A stretch of 64,000 nt of DNA, taken from positions 1,121,719-1,185,718 of the forward strand of contig NW_025064880.1 of assembly GCF_019112545.1 (NCBI RefSeq). Reading direction: 5' to 3'. This document shows, in pieces, positions 1 through 9,483 of the stretch (positions are counted from its first letter, which is position 1; each line of letters begins with the position of its first letter). The stretch is from Guyanagaster necrorhizus. Its lineage: Eukaryota; Basidiomycota; Agaricomycetes; Agaricales; Physalacriaceae. The position numbers were made by a program, and so were the translations under genes. Under the pieces are notes generated by a model that was given only the letters and a program-made list of their open reading frames with translations, was not told the DNA's origin and made no database searches.

Positions 1-1266
1 AAGTGATGCCAACTGGCTAGCATCATAGATGGGACAATTATATATTCATTCTGAACCTAATGAATAAACAGAAATCCTCAGGCATACAGCCACAGATTAT
101 GCTGCCTAACAATATAACAAGAACCATCCAGAAGACCCAGTCAGCAGACCACTGGCATATCAAATGCTGAAGACCATACAGCCAATACTCTGATCACTCC
201 CTGTCATGCTGAAACAAGCTGTGTATACAGCCCCATCAATCTAAAGTATGTTTTCATATTCCACTCTCTCCTCTCACTCCATGGCAATTTGGCTGTCAAG
301 ATCCTGACTACAGCTGAATAACCCACTGAGACACCACTGTATTACAATGTTAGTCCAATCTACTTTGAAAACCCTGCCTCTTCAAAGGAGCCTCTGATGA
401 CATTGACCAATTTCTGGTCGATTGAGAATAATATTTTGAGGTTTACATCAGGTTTCTGGAGACTGACATGAACAAAGTCATATTTGCTGCATTTTATCTT
501 GAGGAGAAAGCCAAGACTTGGTGGATCCTTATTTCTCTAAACTTCTGATTGTCAACTCAGGAATATTACTGGTACCCTTCATGGCCAGTCTTCAAACAAA
601 TGCTGCATGACAAGTTCATTGATCCAGTGGTACAGAAAGTTCATAAACAAAAGATCAAGAACTATAAAATGGGAGAAAAAGTGGCTACTAACTACTTTAA
701 CAAGCTAGAATGGCTTGTGAAGCTCACCAGCATCAGAGATAATACAGCAAATGATGAGAGAATGGTTGAGACCCTCAAGAGAGGAGTCCTCTTCTTATAC
801 ATCATGATGATCTTGGCAATTGGCATCAAAGCTTTGATGCTGGTAGGATATGATGAATGGAAAGAATGAATTGTTGAGATGTACAAGGAGTGATAAAGAC
901 AGAAAGTGGAATCATTGATCCTGCAAGATTACTTGAAGAAGTTGATTCTGCCAATCTTAGGCAACTCCAAATTGTTAGAGACAACTGCCAGGAAATCATC
1001 AGAATCCTCCACAGTCCTGGCTTACAGCATGCAGAAGACTGGAACAGAAATGACATATACAAGGGTAAGGAAGCCTATAGATATCGATTGGATGAAAAAG
1101 AAGGGCAAATGCTTCAACTGCAGGCAAAGGGCCATATGGCTAAAGACTGTCTAAAGAAGAAGTGAACCAGAGAAGATATCTGAGTCCAAATCACTGAATT
1201 CCAAAAAGAAGAGGACTTTGGCACTGAAACAAGAGTAGAGGACATAAAAGATGAGGCCAGCCAGTG
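1..1266 (+). pseudogene. Gag relic of element A
   Basis: Residue patterns match the gag of element B: a capsid-like segment around 361-880 (for example DDIDQFLVD, EKAKTWWILIS, YPSWPVFKQML and SYDEWKE-like ends), then a basic tail with a CCHC zinc knuckle near 1,110-1,150 of the form CFNCRQ..GHMAKDC. The window opens inside gag: the first 360 bases still carry broken matches such as NHPEDPV and YTAPSI. At least three in-frame stops and small indels break the frame. It would have encoded the structural particle protein of the retrotransposon; it cannot now. The longest open piece is 549-869. Confidence 0.8.
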
Positions 1267-1319
1267 AGTGATTCCACTGAACCAGCCAAAAGACTTTATA
1301 GTATGCAATCTATAGCCAC

Positions 1320-1324
1320 TAGTT
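1320..1324. repeat. Left target-site duplication of element B (TAGTT)
   Basis: TAGTT lies directly outside the 3' LTR and is repeated exactly outside the 5' LTR. Five base pairs is the usual stagger for Ty3/gypsy integrase. Confidence 0.95.
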
Positions 1325-1786
1325 TGTTAAGCCCAAGTGACACGTGACAAGACAACACATGATAGATAGATGTCCCTTCGCACTTCAAGGGATCACCTGA
1401 ATCCACTTATGATGTTATCGACTCGGTGTGTCACAAGGCCACAAAGTGGCTTGAGAGTAGAATGGTATGAATATAAACTTTAGCTCGAAGCTGGGGGTTA
1501 CCAGCGAGAGCCGTTCTCCTTAAGTACTACTGAGTTGTATCTAAATATATATGGTTACTTATTGTGTGTTGCCGTGTCCTTTGTGCCCATTGTCCTAGGG
1601 CATCGCTATCGTACATAAAAGGTTCATTGTGCATTGTCGAGCGCTGTCTCCACGTCAAAGGACAATGGAGGATTTGGCCAGTTGTGCTGACCAAGCTTTA
1701 CCCCCACGGTCCTAAGCGCTTGTCTTAGCGCTGTGACTAAGCATAAATAGGGGCTAAAAGAAAGAAAATAGTAAGAAATCGTAACA
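1325..1786 (-). repeat. 3' LTR of element B (462 bp)
   Basis: Same length as the 5' LTR and about 95% identical to it. It begins TGTTAAGCCC and ends TCGTAACA in window orientation. The purine-rich AAGGGGGTAA just inside it (1,787-1,799 on the minus strand) is the likely polypurine tract. The segment at 1,480-1,492 is exactly complementary to the putative primer-binding site at 9,003-9,015. Confidence 0.95.
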
Positions 1787-1819
1787 TTACCCCCTTGTTA
1801 AGACCATCGTCCCGATGGC

Positions 1820-4800
1820 TTAATTAAGGGATAGTTCATAATCGTGTATGGCTGTGTCCGCATTCATATATTTCTCATTCACCCACTGATTGGATTCCGG
1901 GCCGTACCCCTTCCAGCTGACTAGGTAATCAACTGTTGTTGTTAGTCCGCCCCCTTTTGCTTTGACCTTTCAGAGTTTGTGATTTAGGATTTGATCAATT
2001 TCGTAGTGTTCCTTGTCATCGATCAAGTCCGGTGGAGGGGGAGGTGGCTGTTCCTGGTTAGGGAAGGCTGGCGCTATGTAGGGATGTAATAGCGTTTTGT
2101 TGAAGACATCATGGATTTTCCAGGCATGTGGTAAGCGCAATTTGTATGCACTCAGTCCGACGGCTTTTATGACGGGGAAGGGGCCAGTGCGTTTATCGTC
2201 AAGTTTCTTTTTTGGACATGGTAAGTGAAGGTTTGTTGTATCCAACCAGACCTTGTCGTTTGGTTGGTAAGTATGGCTCGGCCTTCGGTGTTTGTCATAG
2301 TTCTTTTTCATTGTTGTTGCCACCCTTTCTAGTGCTGCCTTCGTTTCGTTGTGGATTTTTTCCATGTCGGCGGCGAAATTGGACGATGCAGGGGTAGTCG
2401 TCCGGAGCCGATTTGTCTGGGTGATGTATGGGTGTCGACCATGGTTTACGAAGAATGGGGTTTTTCCCGTTGCGGAGTGTACACGGTTGTTATGTTGGAA
2501 GGCTGCTAATGCAAGCCATTCGGTCCAATCATCTTGTCGGTAATTGATGAAAAGTCATAGATACTTTTCAATTTCTTGGTTAACGCGTTCTGTTTGCCCG
2601 TCGGTTTGAGGGTGATAGGCGGTGGATGCATTTTGTTTGATGTTCAGGATGCGGTATAGGTCGGTAATGAATTTTGAAACGAATTGGGGACTCCTGTCTG
2701 AGATAACGACTTGGGGCATCCCGTATTTGGCGTATACTTCATCCTGTAGGATTTTGGCCCATCCTTCAGAGTTTAATTCGGTGGAGCATGAGATCGGAAT
2801 GATTGCTTTGGAGAATCGGTCGACAATGATGAGGATGGCATCATACCCATTACATTCAGGTAGCCCGGTGATCATATCGATGGAAATATGAGTCCACGGC
2901 GTGCATGGTATCTCGTTCAGGTGCAGAGGTGCTGCTCGGGCTTGTGTGGAGGCCTTTCCTCATTGACAGGCCTCGCAAGCCTTTACATATGCCGTTACAT
3001 TGTTTCCCATTTTTGGCCACCAATATTCTCGTAGGATGAGTTCTTTGGTCTTGGCGATGCCTGGGTGCCCTGCCGTCACATGATCGTGACAGGTGGCGAT
3101 GATTTCGCTGCAGAGTCGTTGGTCTCGGGGAATATAAATACGCCCGTCATAATAGATCAGGCCTTCCTTTTTTGTCATTCCCCATTCATGGTTAAGGGAA
3201 GGGGCCACCCGTTGGTCCCACTTGTGATTGTCCTGCATGGCACTTTTGATTCGTTCATGTAATTCCTCTTCTGTTGGCATTATCATGGCCTGGAAGTGTT
3301 CCGGTCTTAATAATGTCACGCCTTTGTTATCATCTCCCCCCTGATCATGGTCTGAGCGCCTGCTTAGCAAGTCGGCTTTCTTGTTCGCCGTTCCCACTTT
3401 GTGATGCAGAGTGTACTGGTATTGGCTGAGCTCTGTCACCCAGCAGGCTTGTCGTCGGTTGAGTTTCTGTGGTTGTCGGAAATACCGTAGGTTTTGGTGG
3501 TCTGTCCAGACTTCGAATATTTCCTCTGCCCCGATGAGGTAGTGTCGCCATTCTTCCAAGGCAAGTATGATGGCGAGCAACTCTTTGTCATAAATTTCAT
3601 AGTTTCACTCCGTAGTGGTTAAGGCTTTGGAGAGGAAGGCTACGGGTCACCACTTCCCCTCCTGTTCCTGAGAGAGGACGGCTCCTATCGCCCCCTCACT
3701 TGAGTCGGCCTCTACCCTAAATTTCCCTTCTTGGGTTGGAATGGCTAGTACGACGTCTTCTGCTAGTCATCGTTTGAGGTCATCAAAGGCGGCTTGCTGA
3801 GAAGGCCCCCATCCCCAGGGCGCGTTGCCTGTTAGCTGTGTCATTGGGCGAACGATCCTGCTGTAGTCGCAGATGAATCGTCGGTAGAAGTTTGTGAACC
3901 CGAGGAATGATTGTAATTCCTTTTTCCTGCTGGGTTCTGGCCATTCAGTGACTCCAGCCACTTTTACCGGGTCCATTCGAATGCTCCCTTTGCTGATGAT
4001 TACCCCAAGGTACTCTGTCTCCAGTACCTCGAACTCGCACTTCTCTGCTTTGAGGAATAGTTTGTGCTTCCTCATCAGGGCTAGTACTTTTCATACCAGG
4101 TTTCGGTGCTCCTCTCTTGTTTTGGACATAATTAAAATGTCATCGAGATAAATCGTCACTTTTCTGGTGGAGATGAGGTCTTTGAAGATGTCGTTCATCA
4201 TCCATTGGAAGGTGGCGGGGGAATTTGTGAGCCCGAAGAACATGACGGTTGGTTCGAATAGTCCCCGATTGGTGCAGAATGCGGCTTTCCATTCGTCCCC
4301 CTCCTTGATACGGACATTGTTGTATCCCCATCGTACATCGAGTTTTGTGTAATACCTGGCGCCCCAGAGTTTATCCATTAGCTCCGAGATCAGTGGTAAT
4401 GGGTACCGATTCTTGATCATCATCTCATTGAGTTTTTGGTAATCTTGGACTGGTCGGAGTTTTCCATCCTTCTTTTTAACGAAGAAGAAGAGAGAAGCCA
4501 TGGGGGACTTCGAGGGGCGGATCCTGCCACTCGATAGGTTTTCGTCTAGGAACTTGTCAAGTTCCTGTTGCTTGTGATAGCCAAGGGGATAGGTTTTGCA
4601 GTCTAAGTTGGTGCTGGCATTGGGAATCAGTTCGATTGCATGATCCCAGGGCTTTGGAGCGGGTAACTCATCAAAGCTCTCTTTTTCGAAGAGGTCTTTG
4701 TAGTCTCGCGCCCACTCGGGTACCATTTCCTTGAACGTCTTCTCGTCCTTCCCTTGGTTCACCTTGGCGGCTAAGTCATTCACATGATGGACAGCTCGTA

Positions 4801-5863
4801 TGTGGATCTCCTTCTGGAGGTCTACTGCGAGTATGGTTTCTCCGTCCTCCATCTCCTCATCCCACCGATCTCCAGGGTCCTCATCTGGTAACTCGAATGG
4901 GATTTTCCTGCACCGGCATCTGGCGAAGGTGATTCGCCCGGTCTTCCAGTTGATTAGCGGATTGTGGCGGATCAACCAGTCATGGCTGAGGAAAAGCTCT
5001 TTTGTTCTGAGATCTGTTACTGCCAGGTCAATCTGTTCGGAGTGGTCTCCGATAGTCAACCTAAGTTCGACGAATTCCATGATGGAGCCAGCCTGATTCT
5101 TTGTTCCATCGGCGTTATATACTGGTATCGGGGCCGCCATTGCCCTAGTCAGGAGCTGATGCTTGTTGACGAAAGCCTGATTGATTGAGCTCCCTGTACA
5201 GCCACTGTCGATAAGGGCGGTTACTTGGTATGTGGTCCGAGAGGTTAGCGTTTCGATCTGTCCTTTTGTGGTCAGGTCTCGTCCGGGGGTCTTGGTTTGT
5301 AGGATGTATTTCTTTGGTCCCCGGAGTTCGTCTAGCCACTCGAGGGCTTGACAGCGCTCGGCTTTTCTGATTCCTTCAATCAGTTCATCCACCACTTCTT
5401 CGGCCCTTGCCTGATGAATCCAGTTCCGAAGTACGGCTTTTGCCACTGCTTCGTCCTTGGCATCCTTGATGGCTCTCTACGTCCATTCAGTGTCGAATGG
5501 TTTGAGCCACGTGGTGGGACTCTCTGTCTCTGTTCGGCCCGTGGGCAGTTGAGTTTCTTTTTGTGATTCAATGGTGTGTTTTGTGAATACTTGGGGTATA
5601 TTCGAATGCATGGGAGGCGACATAGATGTAGCTACAGGAATACTATCAGTCCGACTAGCGGCTGTTGCTGACACACCATTAAGTCCTTTGGCCAGTTCAG
5701 TGGAATCGCTCACTGGCTGGCCCCGTCTTTTACTTCCTCGACCTTGGTTTCCTTTCCAAGGTCCTCTTCTTCCTTTTGAAGTTCGGCGATCTGTGCCTGT
5801 ATGTCTTCTCGGGTTCGCTTCTTCTTTGGGCAATCCTTTGCCATGTGCCCCTTCTGTCCACAA
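1820..5863 (-). pseudogene. Pol polyprotein of element B (PR-RT-RH-IN-chromodomain)
   Basis: One frame with eight in-frame stops (5,479, 4,093, 3,769, 3,649, 3,607, 2,962, 2,557, 1,972), seven TGA and one TAG. Domains in order: aspartic protease with ALIDSGCTG (about 5,215); reverse transcriptase with KLDVRWGYNNVRI, LTNSPATFQWMM and the YLDD catalytic motif (about 4,160); RNase H with TDHQNL (about 3,510); integrase with an HHCC zinc module (H..H..CEACQ, about 2,970-3,080), a D,D,E core and AYHPQTDGQTERVNQE (about 2,590); and a C-terminal chromodomain with VDYLVSWKGYGPESNQW (about 1,880). It copies and integrates the element, and the chromodomain is expected to steer integration to heterochromatin. 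It overlaps gag in the -1 frame, so expression needs a frameshift or internal start. One residue, ISDRS rather than ISDRG, also looks like decay. Confidence 0.92.
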
Positions 5864-7731
5864 TTAAAACACTTTCCTTCCTTCTTCATGCGGTCAATAT
5901 CCATCAGCTTTCCGGCCCTGGTATAAGTTGTGCCGGTCCCAGTCCTCTGCGTGCTGTATGATGGGGTGGTGTTCGAGGAGGAGCCTGAAGTTTTTCCGGC
6001 AGTTTGCCCCGGCTTGTTCGGGGTTGGCGGGGTTGGTTTCTTGGAGTACTCCTGTAGAGTGGATGCCTCCGCTTTCTGCCTTTGTTGCTCCTTGTACATC
6101 TCAATGATCCTTTCTTTCCATTCGTCGTAGCTGACGGGCATCAGCATTTTGACGCCCATGGCTGAGATCATTGTGAGGTACGAGGAGGGGACTCCTTGTT
6201 TGAGCACTTCTACCATCCTTCCATCGTTTGCCGTGTCCTCCCGAATTCCTGCGAGTTTGGTGAGCCTTTCTAGCTCATCGAAGTAGTCCGTCGCCGCTTT
6301 ATCTCCCATCTTGTATTCCTTGATCTTTTGTTTGTGTACTTCTTGTACCGCAGGATCAATGAATTTGTCGTTTAACATTCGTTTGAACACCGGCCACGAG
6401 GGATACCGATAGTGTTCCCTGGTGGTCGACCGGAAGTTTGGGGAGATTAAGATCCACCATGTTTTGGCCTTGTCCTCAAGGTAAGACATGGCGAACGCGA
6501 CTTTGTTCATGTCGGTCCCAATGTATCCAACATATACCTCGAAGTACTGTTCGCAGTCGACTAGGAAGCGGTCAATGTCGTCTGAGACCCCCTTAAAAGG
6601 GCGGGGCTTTCGGAGAAGGTCGGAGTGACACTGCAGGATGTTAGCGTTATAGGGTAGTGCACCCATCGGGTTGGGCCATTCATCGAACGGCGGTTGTTTC
6701 CATTCTGCGGGTGGTCCAGGGAATGAATGTAACGATTGGTCGTCGGCGATCGGACTCCCTTTTGGGGCTTCGACGCGGATGATGACCCCATCCCACACTG
6801 TGAACCCGAGGCGGACCGCCTCGGGGTCATCTCGAATGGGCTTCTTCCCGCTTGATTCGGCTTGGTCGGGGGGTGGTTGCCCCCCGAGGAGCCAGCTTCC
6901 CTTGCCAGTCCAGGGGTTTCGGGTTTCGGTGGCCGAGAATGCCGGTCGACTCCTTGACTGGAGGAGCCGAGAGGCCGTGCTTCAGGTTGAGGGGCTTTTG
7001 TCGGCCCGTTCCCGAATTGAAGGGGCGACGTAGATGGCTCGTTTCGGCGGTACAGGGGGGGTGCACGGCATTGGTGCTGGTAGCTTCGGCTTGTTTAAGT
7101 TTTGATATGGGGGTATCAGTGTGAGCGGGTCCTCTGGGTGCCGCCGGCCATACTCTCTCCATGCGTATTTGGTCGCGGCATACTGCAAGATTTTTTCTTT
7201 TTCAGTTTGTTCTGCGTACTGGTATTCCAGTCCCAGGGACGTCGCTTGCCAGTGCACGTCCCGCCATAAAAAGTTCCTCCCCTGTTCGTACAGCTCTTGG
7301 TACTCCCTGTTCCTTGCCCTCTCCAGTTCCTCTCTTAACGCTTCTTTGTCTGTATCTTCTCCTGCTCGTTCTAGTCGTTGCTGGTATGGGTCGTCACTGT
7401 CCTCGTCGTCCTCGTCGTCGCCCTCGTCCCCGCTGTCCCCTTCCCTGAGGAGGGAACTGACGGGCGGGTCGTAAATGGACGGCACGGCTGGACGAAGGGT
7501 CGTCGGAGACCCTTCCATTGACCTGAGTACTGGGCCTGGCGGCCTCTCGATTGCTGGTTCGGATGATGGAGGGATCTCGGAGCCGGCTATAGCGCGTTCC
7601 TCCTCGCGCTCTCGTTTCCTCCAGTTCTTGGCTATAGCTGCTGAAGTTTCGCTGAAACTCGGGATTGAGGAACTGTCGAGCGACCCTGCTGCCCAGGAAT
7701 TGCTGGAGAGCCCGGTCGGAGACGTGGGCAT
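5710..7731 (-). pseudogene. Gag polyprotein of element B (one internal stop)
   Basis: About 670 codons with a single internal TGA at 6,984-6,982. The N-terminal third is Ser/Pro-rich with an acidic run near 7,390-7,430. A middle block follows with motifs such as LGLEYQYAEQTEKEK. The capsid-like region (about 6,560-6,090) has the DIDRFL, KTWW and YPSWPVFKRML signatures, and the tail has a zinc knuckle CFNCGQKGHMAKDC near 5,830-5,870. It packages element RNA in virus-like particles. The ATG at 7,731 is chosen because it follows the leader ORF stop; the protein-like part could begin somewhat earlier, since the frame is open to 8,295. Pol overlaps its 3' end in the -1 frame. Confidence 0.8.
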
Positions 7732-7741
7732 TGTCGGGTAC

Positions 7742-8959
7742 TCAGAGCCCGTAGGCTCCGAGTACGGAGTCGGCGTCTGATGAGATGGTGTCGGTGTGGA
7801 CGGGATATTCGAGGTCGACGGTTCGGGGTTCCGCTGCCCTTCCTTGTCTAATGGCCTCGTCCCAGCTGACGATGCTGGCGGGTCCTGTCCATGGGTTGTC
7901 TTCCGAGTCGGGCTCCCTGAAGGGAGATCCTTCCTCGGTTCAGGGCACGTACTCTCTGGGGGAGGCTGACCCCATTCTTTCGATCTCCTCCCTTCTTCTT
8001 CGGGCTCTTCCCTGTCTGTCGTATTCTGCGGCTTCGTACTGCTCTCGGGCCTCTTCTCGGACAAAATCGGCGAGCTCTTCCTGGGTTCACCTAATCTCCT
8101 CCTGCCGGGCTTGGTTCTGCTGCTGCTGCTGTACTGCCTCGTTGTAATCAAAGGGGACCGTGAGGTCCCAATCTGGGAATATGCGGTGAATAATTCTGTC
8201 CCTGGCTGCCCTCCCTCGCTCGCTGGCTGTCCCGACCTCGGGCTCGCTGCCCACATGGAGATGTCGATAGGGGTCCCCGGCTGTGGAGATAGCAATCTCC
8301 GCGTTTGCGTAGTTGGGGTGAATCATCCTTCCATGTGGGTTCTCGACCCCCAACCTACTGACGGACTGGCTGGAGCCGGAGTTGGGCTCGGTGGGGGTCG
8401 CGGGGGGGTTCTGGGGGGAGTTATGGCTTTGGCGGGATCTCGTAGCTATCTGAGTGGCATCAAGGGAGTCCCGAGCATGGTTTCCAATCCCTGAGGGAAT
8501 TGGGGAGGCGGGATGCTCGGGGGAACCTGCTGGAGTGACGTAGTGGGAGACCTCTGCAGGCTCCTGAGCGACGTTTGTCGTCCACGGGTTCCAGAATCCT
8601 GTGAACGCAGAGTGGTGGTCTCTGCTGTCTCGTCGAGGGGGGTACTGGGGTCCTTCTTCCTCATGAAGGCTCCGCGTATCCGAGTCGTTATTCCGGGTTT
8701 CTGATAAGGGTCACCCTTGTGGGAAGAAGGACGTTCTGATGGAGGGGGGGATGTCATAGAAAGGCAGATCGGGGGTTACGTTTCGTAGAATTCTTTGTAC
8801 CTGCTGGAAGGCTTGGTAGTGCCTGACTATCCAAGCTGTTACTGATTGTCGTCCGCAGCAAAGGGTGATGATGGCTAGAAGACCGAGTAATGTTCCAATG
8901 ATGGAAGCTATCAACTCGAAGAAGTCGTGATTTAGATCTGCGGTTGTTGCTGGCGGCAT
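7742..8959 (-). pseudogene. Leader ORF of element B with a membrane segment
   Basis: From the ATG at 8,959 one frame runs to a TGA at 7,744, interrupted only by TGA codons at 8,713, 8,089 and 7,942, all readable as CGA decay. Near residue 15 there is a strongly hydrophobic stretch ending IIGTLLGLLAIITLCC, a single predicted transmembrane helix. It is followed by a cytosol-like Pro/Ser/Arg/Glu-rich region with a poly-Gln run. The frame is the same as pol and differs from gag, whose best ATG (7,731) comes 11 bp after the TGA. Related hydrophobic starts survive in element D (about 22,640-22,740) and at 13,960-14,050. I do not recognise the family; it could be an extra gag-like or membrane-targeting protein. 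Confidence 0.55.
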
Positions 8960-9002
8960 TCGGTTTCTCAGCACAATTGGGCTTGAGAAAGGGAAAGTGA
9001 AA

Positions 9003-9015
9003 AGCTTCGAGCTAA
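9003..9015 (-). promoter_or_regulatory. Putative self-primer binding site of element B
   Basis: Immediately inside the 5' LTR the sense strand reads A-TTAGCTCGAAGCT. These 13 bases are the exact reverse complement of AGCTTCGAGCTAA inside the LTR (3' LTR copy 1,480-1,492; the 5' LTR copy at 9,172-9,184 has one CpG transition). In Tf1-type retrotransposons the 5' end of the element's own RNA folds back to prime reverse transcription. The arrangement here suggests that mechanism rather than tRNA priming. Confidence 0.6.
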
Positions 9016-9016
9016 T

Positions 9017-9478
9017 TGTTAAGCCCAAGCGACATGTGACAGGACAACACGTGATAGACAGATGTCCCTTCGCACTTCGAGGGATCATCTGAATCCACTT
9101 ATGATGTTATCGACTCGGTGTGTCACAAGGCCACAAAGTGGCTCGAGAGTAGAATGGTATGAATATAAACTTTAGCTCAAAGCTGGGGGTTACCAGCGAG
9201 AGCCGTTCTCCTTAAGTACTACTGGGTTGTATCTAAATATATACAGTTACTTATTATGTGTTGCCATGTCCTTTGTGCCCATTGTCCTAGGGCGTCGCTA
9301 TCGTACATAAAAGGTTCGTTGTGCGTTGTCGAGCACTGTCTCCACGTCGAAGGACAATGGAGGATTTAGCCAGTTGTGCTGACCAAGCTTTACCCCCACG
9401 GTCCTAAGCGCTTGTCTTAGTGCTGTGACTAAGCATAAATAGGGGCTAAAAGAAAGAAAATAGTAAGAAATCGTAACA
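9017..9478 (-). repeat. 5' LTR of element B (462 bp), likely promoter
   Basis: Same length as the 3' LTR, with 21 substitutions and no indels. Read in the element's sense direction it holds an AT-rich TATATA-type segment about 50-60 bp before the AGCTTCGAGCTAA motif that pairs with the primer site, which fits transcription starting near that motif. The TATA placement is inference. Confidence 0.93.
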
Positions 9479-9483
9479 TAGTT
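9479..9483. repeat. Right target-site duplication of element B (TAGTT)
   Basis: Exact copy of 1,320-1,324 immediately outside the 5' LTR. It confirms that the LTR ends were placed correctly. Confidence 0.95.

Larger units (their letters stand above)
1325..9478 (-). mobile_element. Element B: full-length Ty3/gypsy chromovirus, 8,154 bp
   Basis: The element is bounded by two direct 462-bp LTRs (1,325-1,786 and 9,017-9,478), each starting TGTTA and ending TAACA, and by a perfect 5-bp target duplication, TAGTT. Coding order on the minus strand is leader ORF (8,959-7,742), gag (7,731-5,710), then pol (5,863-1,820) with protease, reverse transcriptase, RNase H, integrase and a C-terminal chromodomain. 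The LTRs differ at 21 of 462 positions, all transitions. Every long frame carries internal stops, almost all TGA where the family context wants CGA, so this copy is not autonomous. It is nested in element A. Confidence 0.95.

Noticed and set aside
1325..1786. Classic RIP or rust-type TpCpG mutation
   Set aside because: The mutated CpGs are preceded by any base, and CpA changes are a minority, so the pattern fits methyl-CpG deamination better.
2212..3262. Plus-strand open frames across element B pol (for example 2,622-2,891)
   Set aside because: They are antisense shadows of pol; residues have no family signature and pol homology on the minus strand is continuous.
6561..6830. Second minus-strand frame starting MTPRRSASGSQ within B gag
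   Set aside because: It lies out of frame with gag, whose capsid motifs in the other frame match element A; treated as overlap noise.
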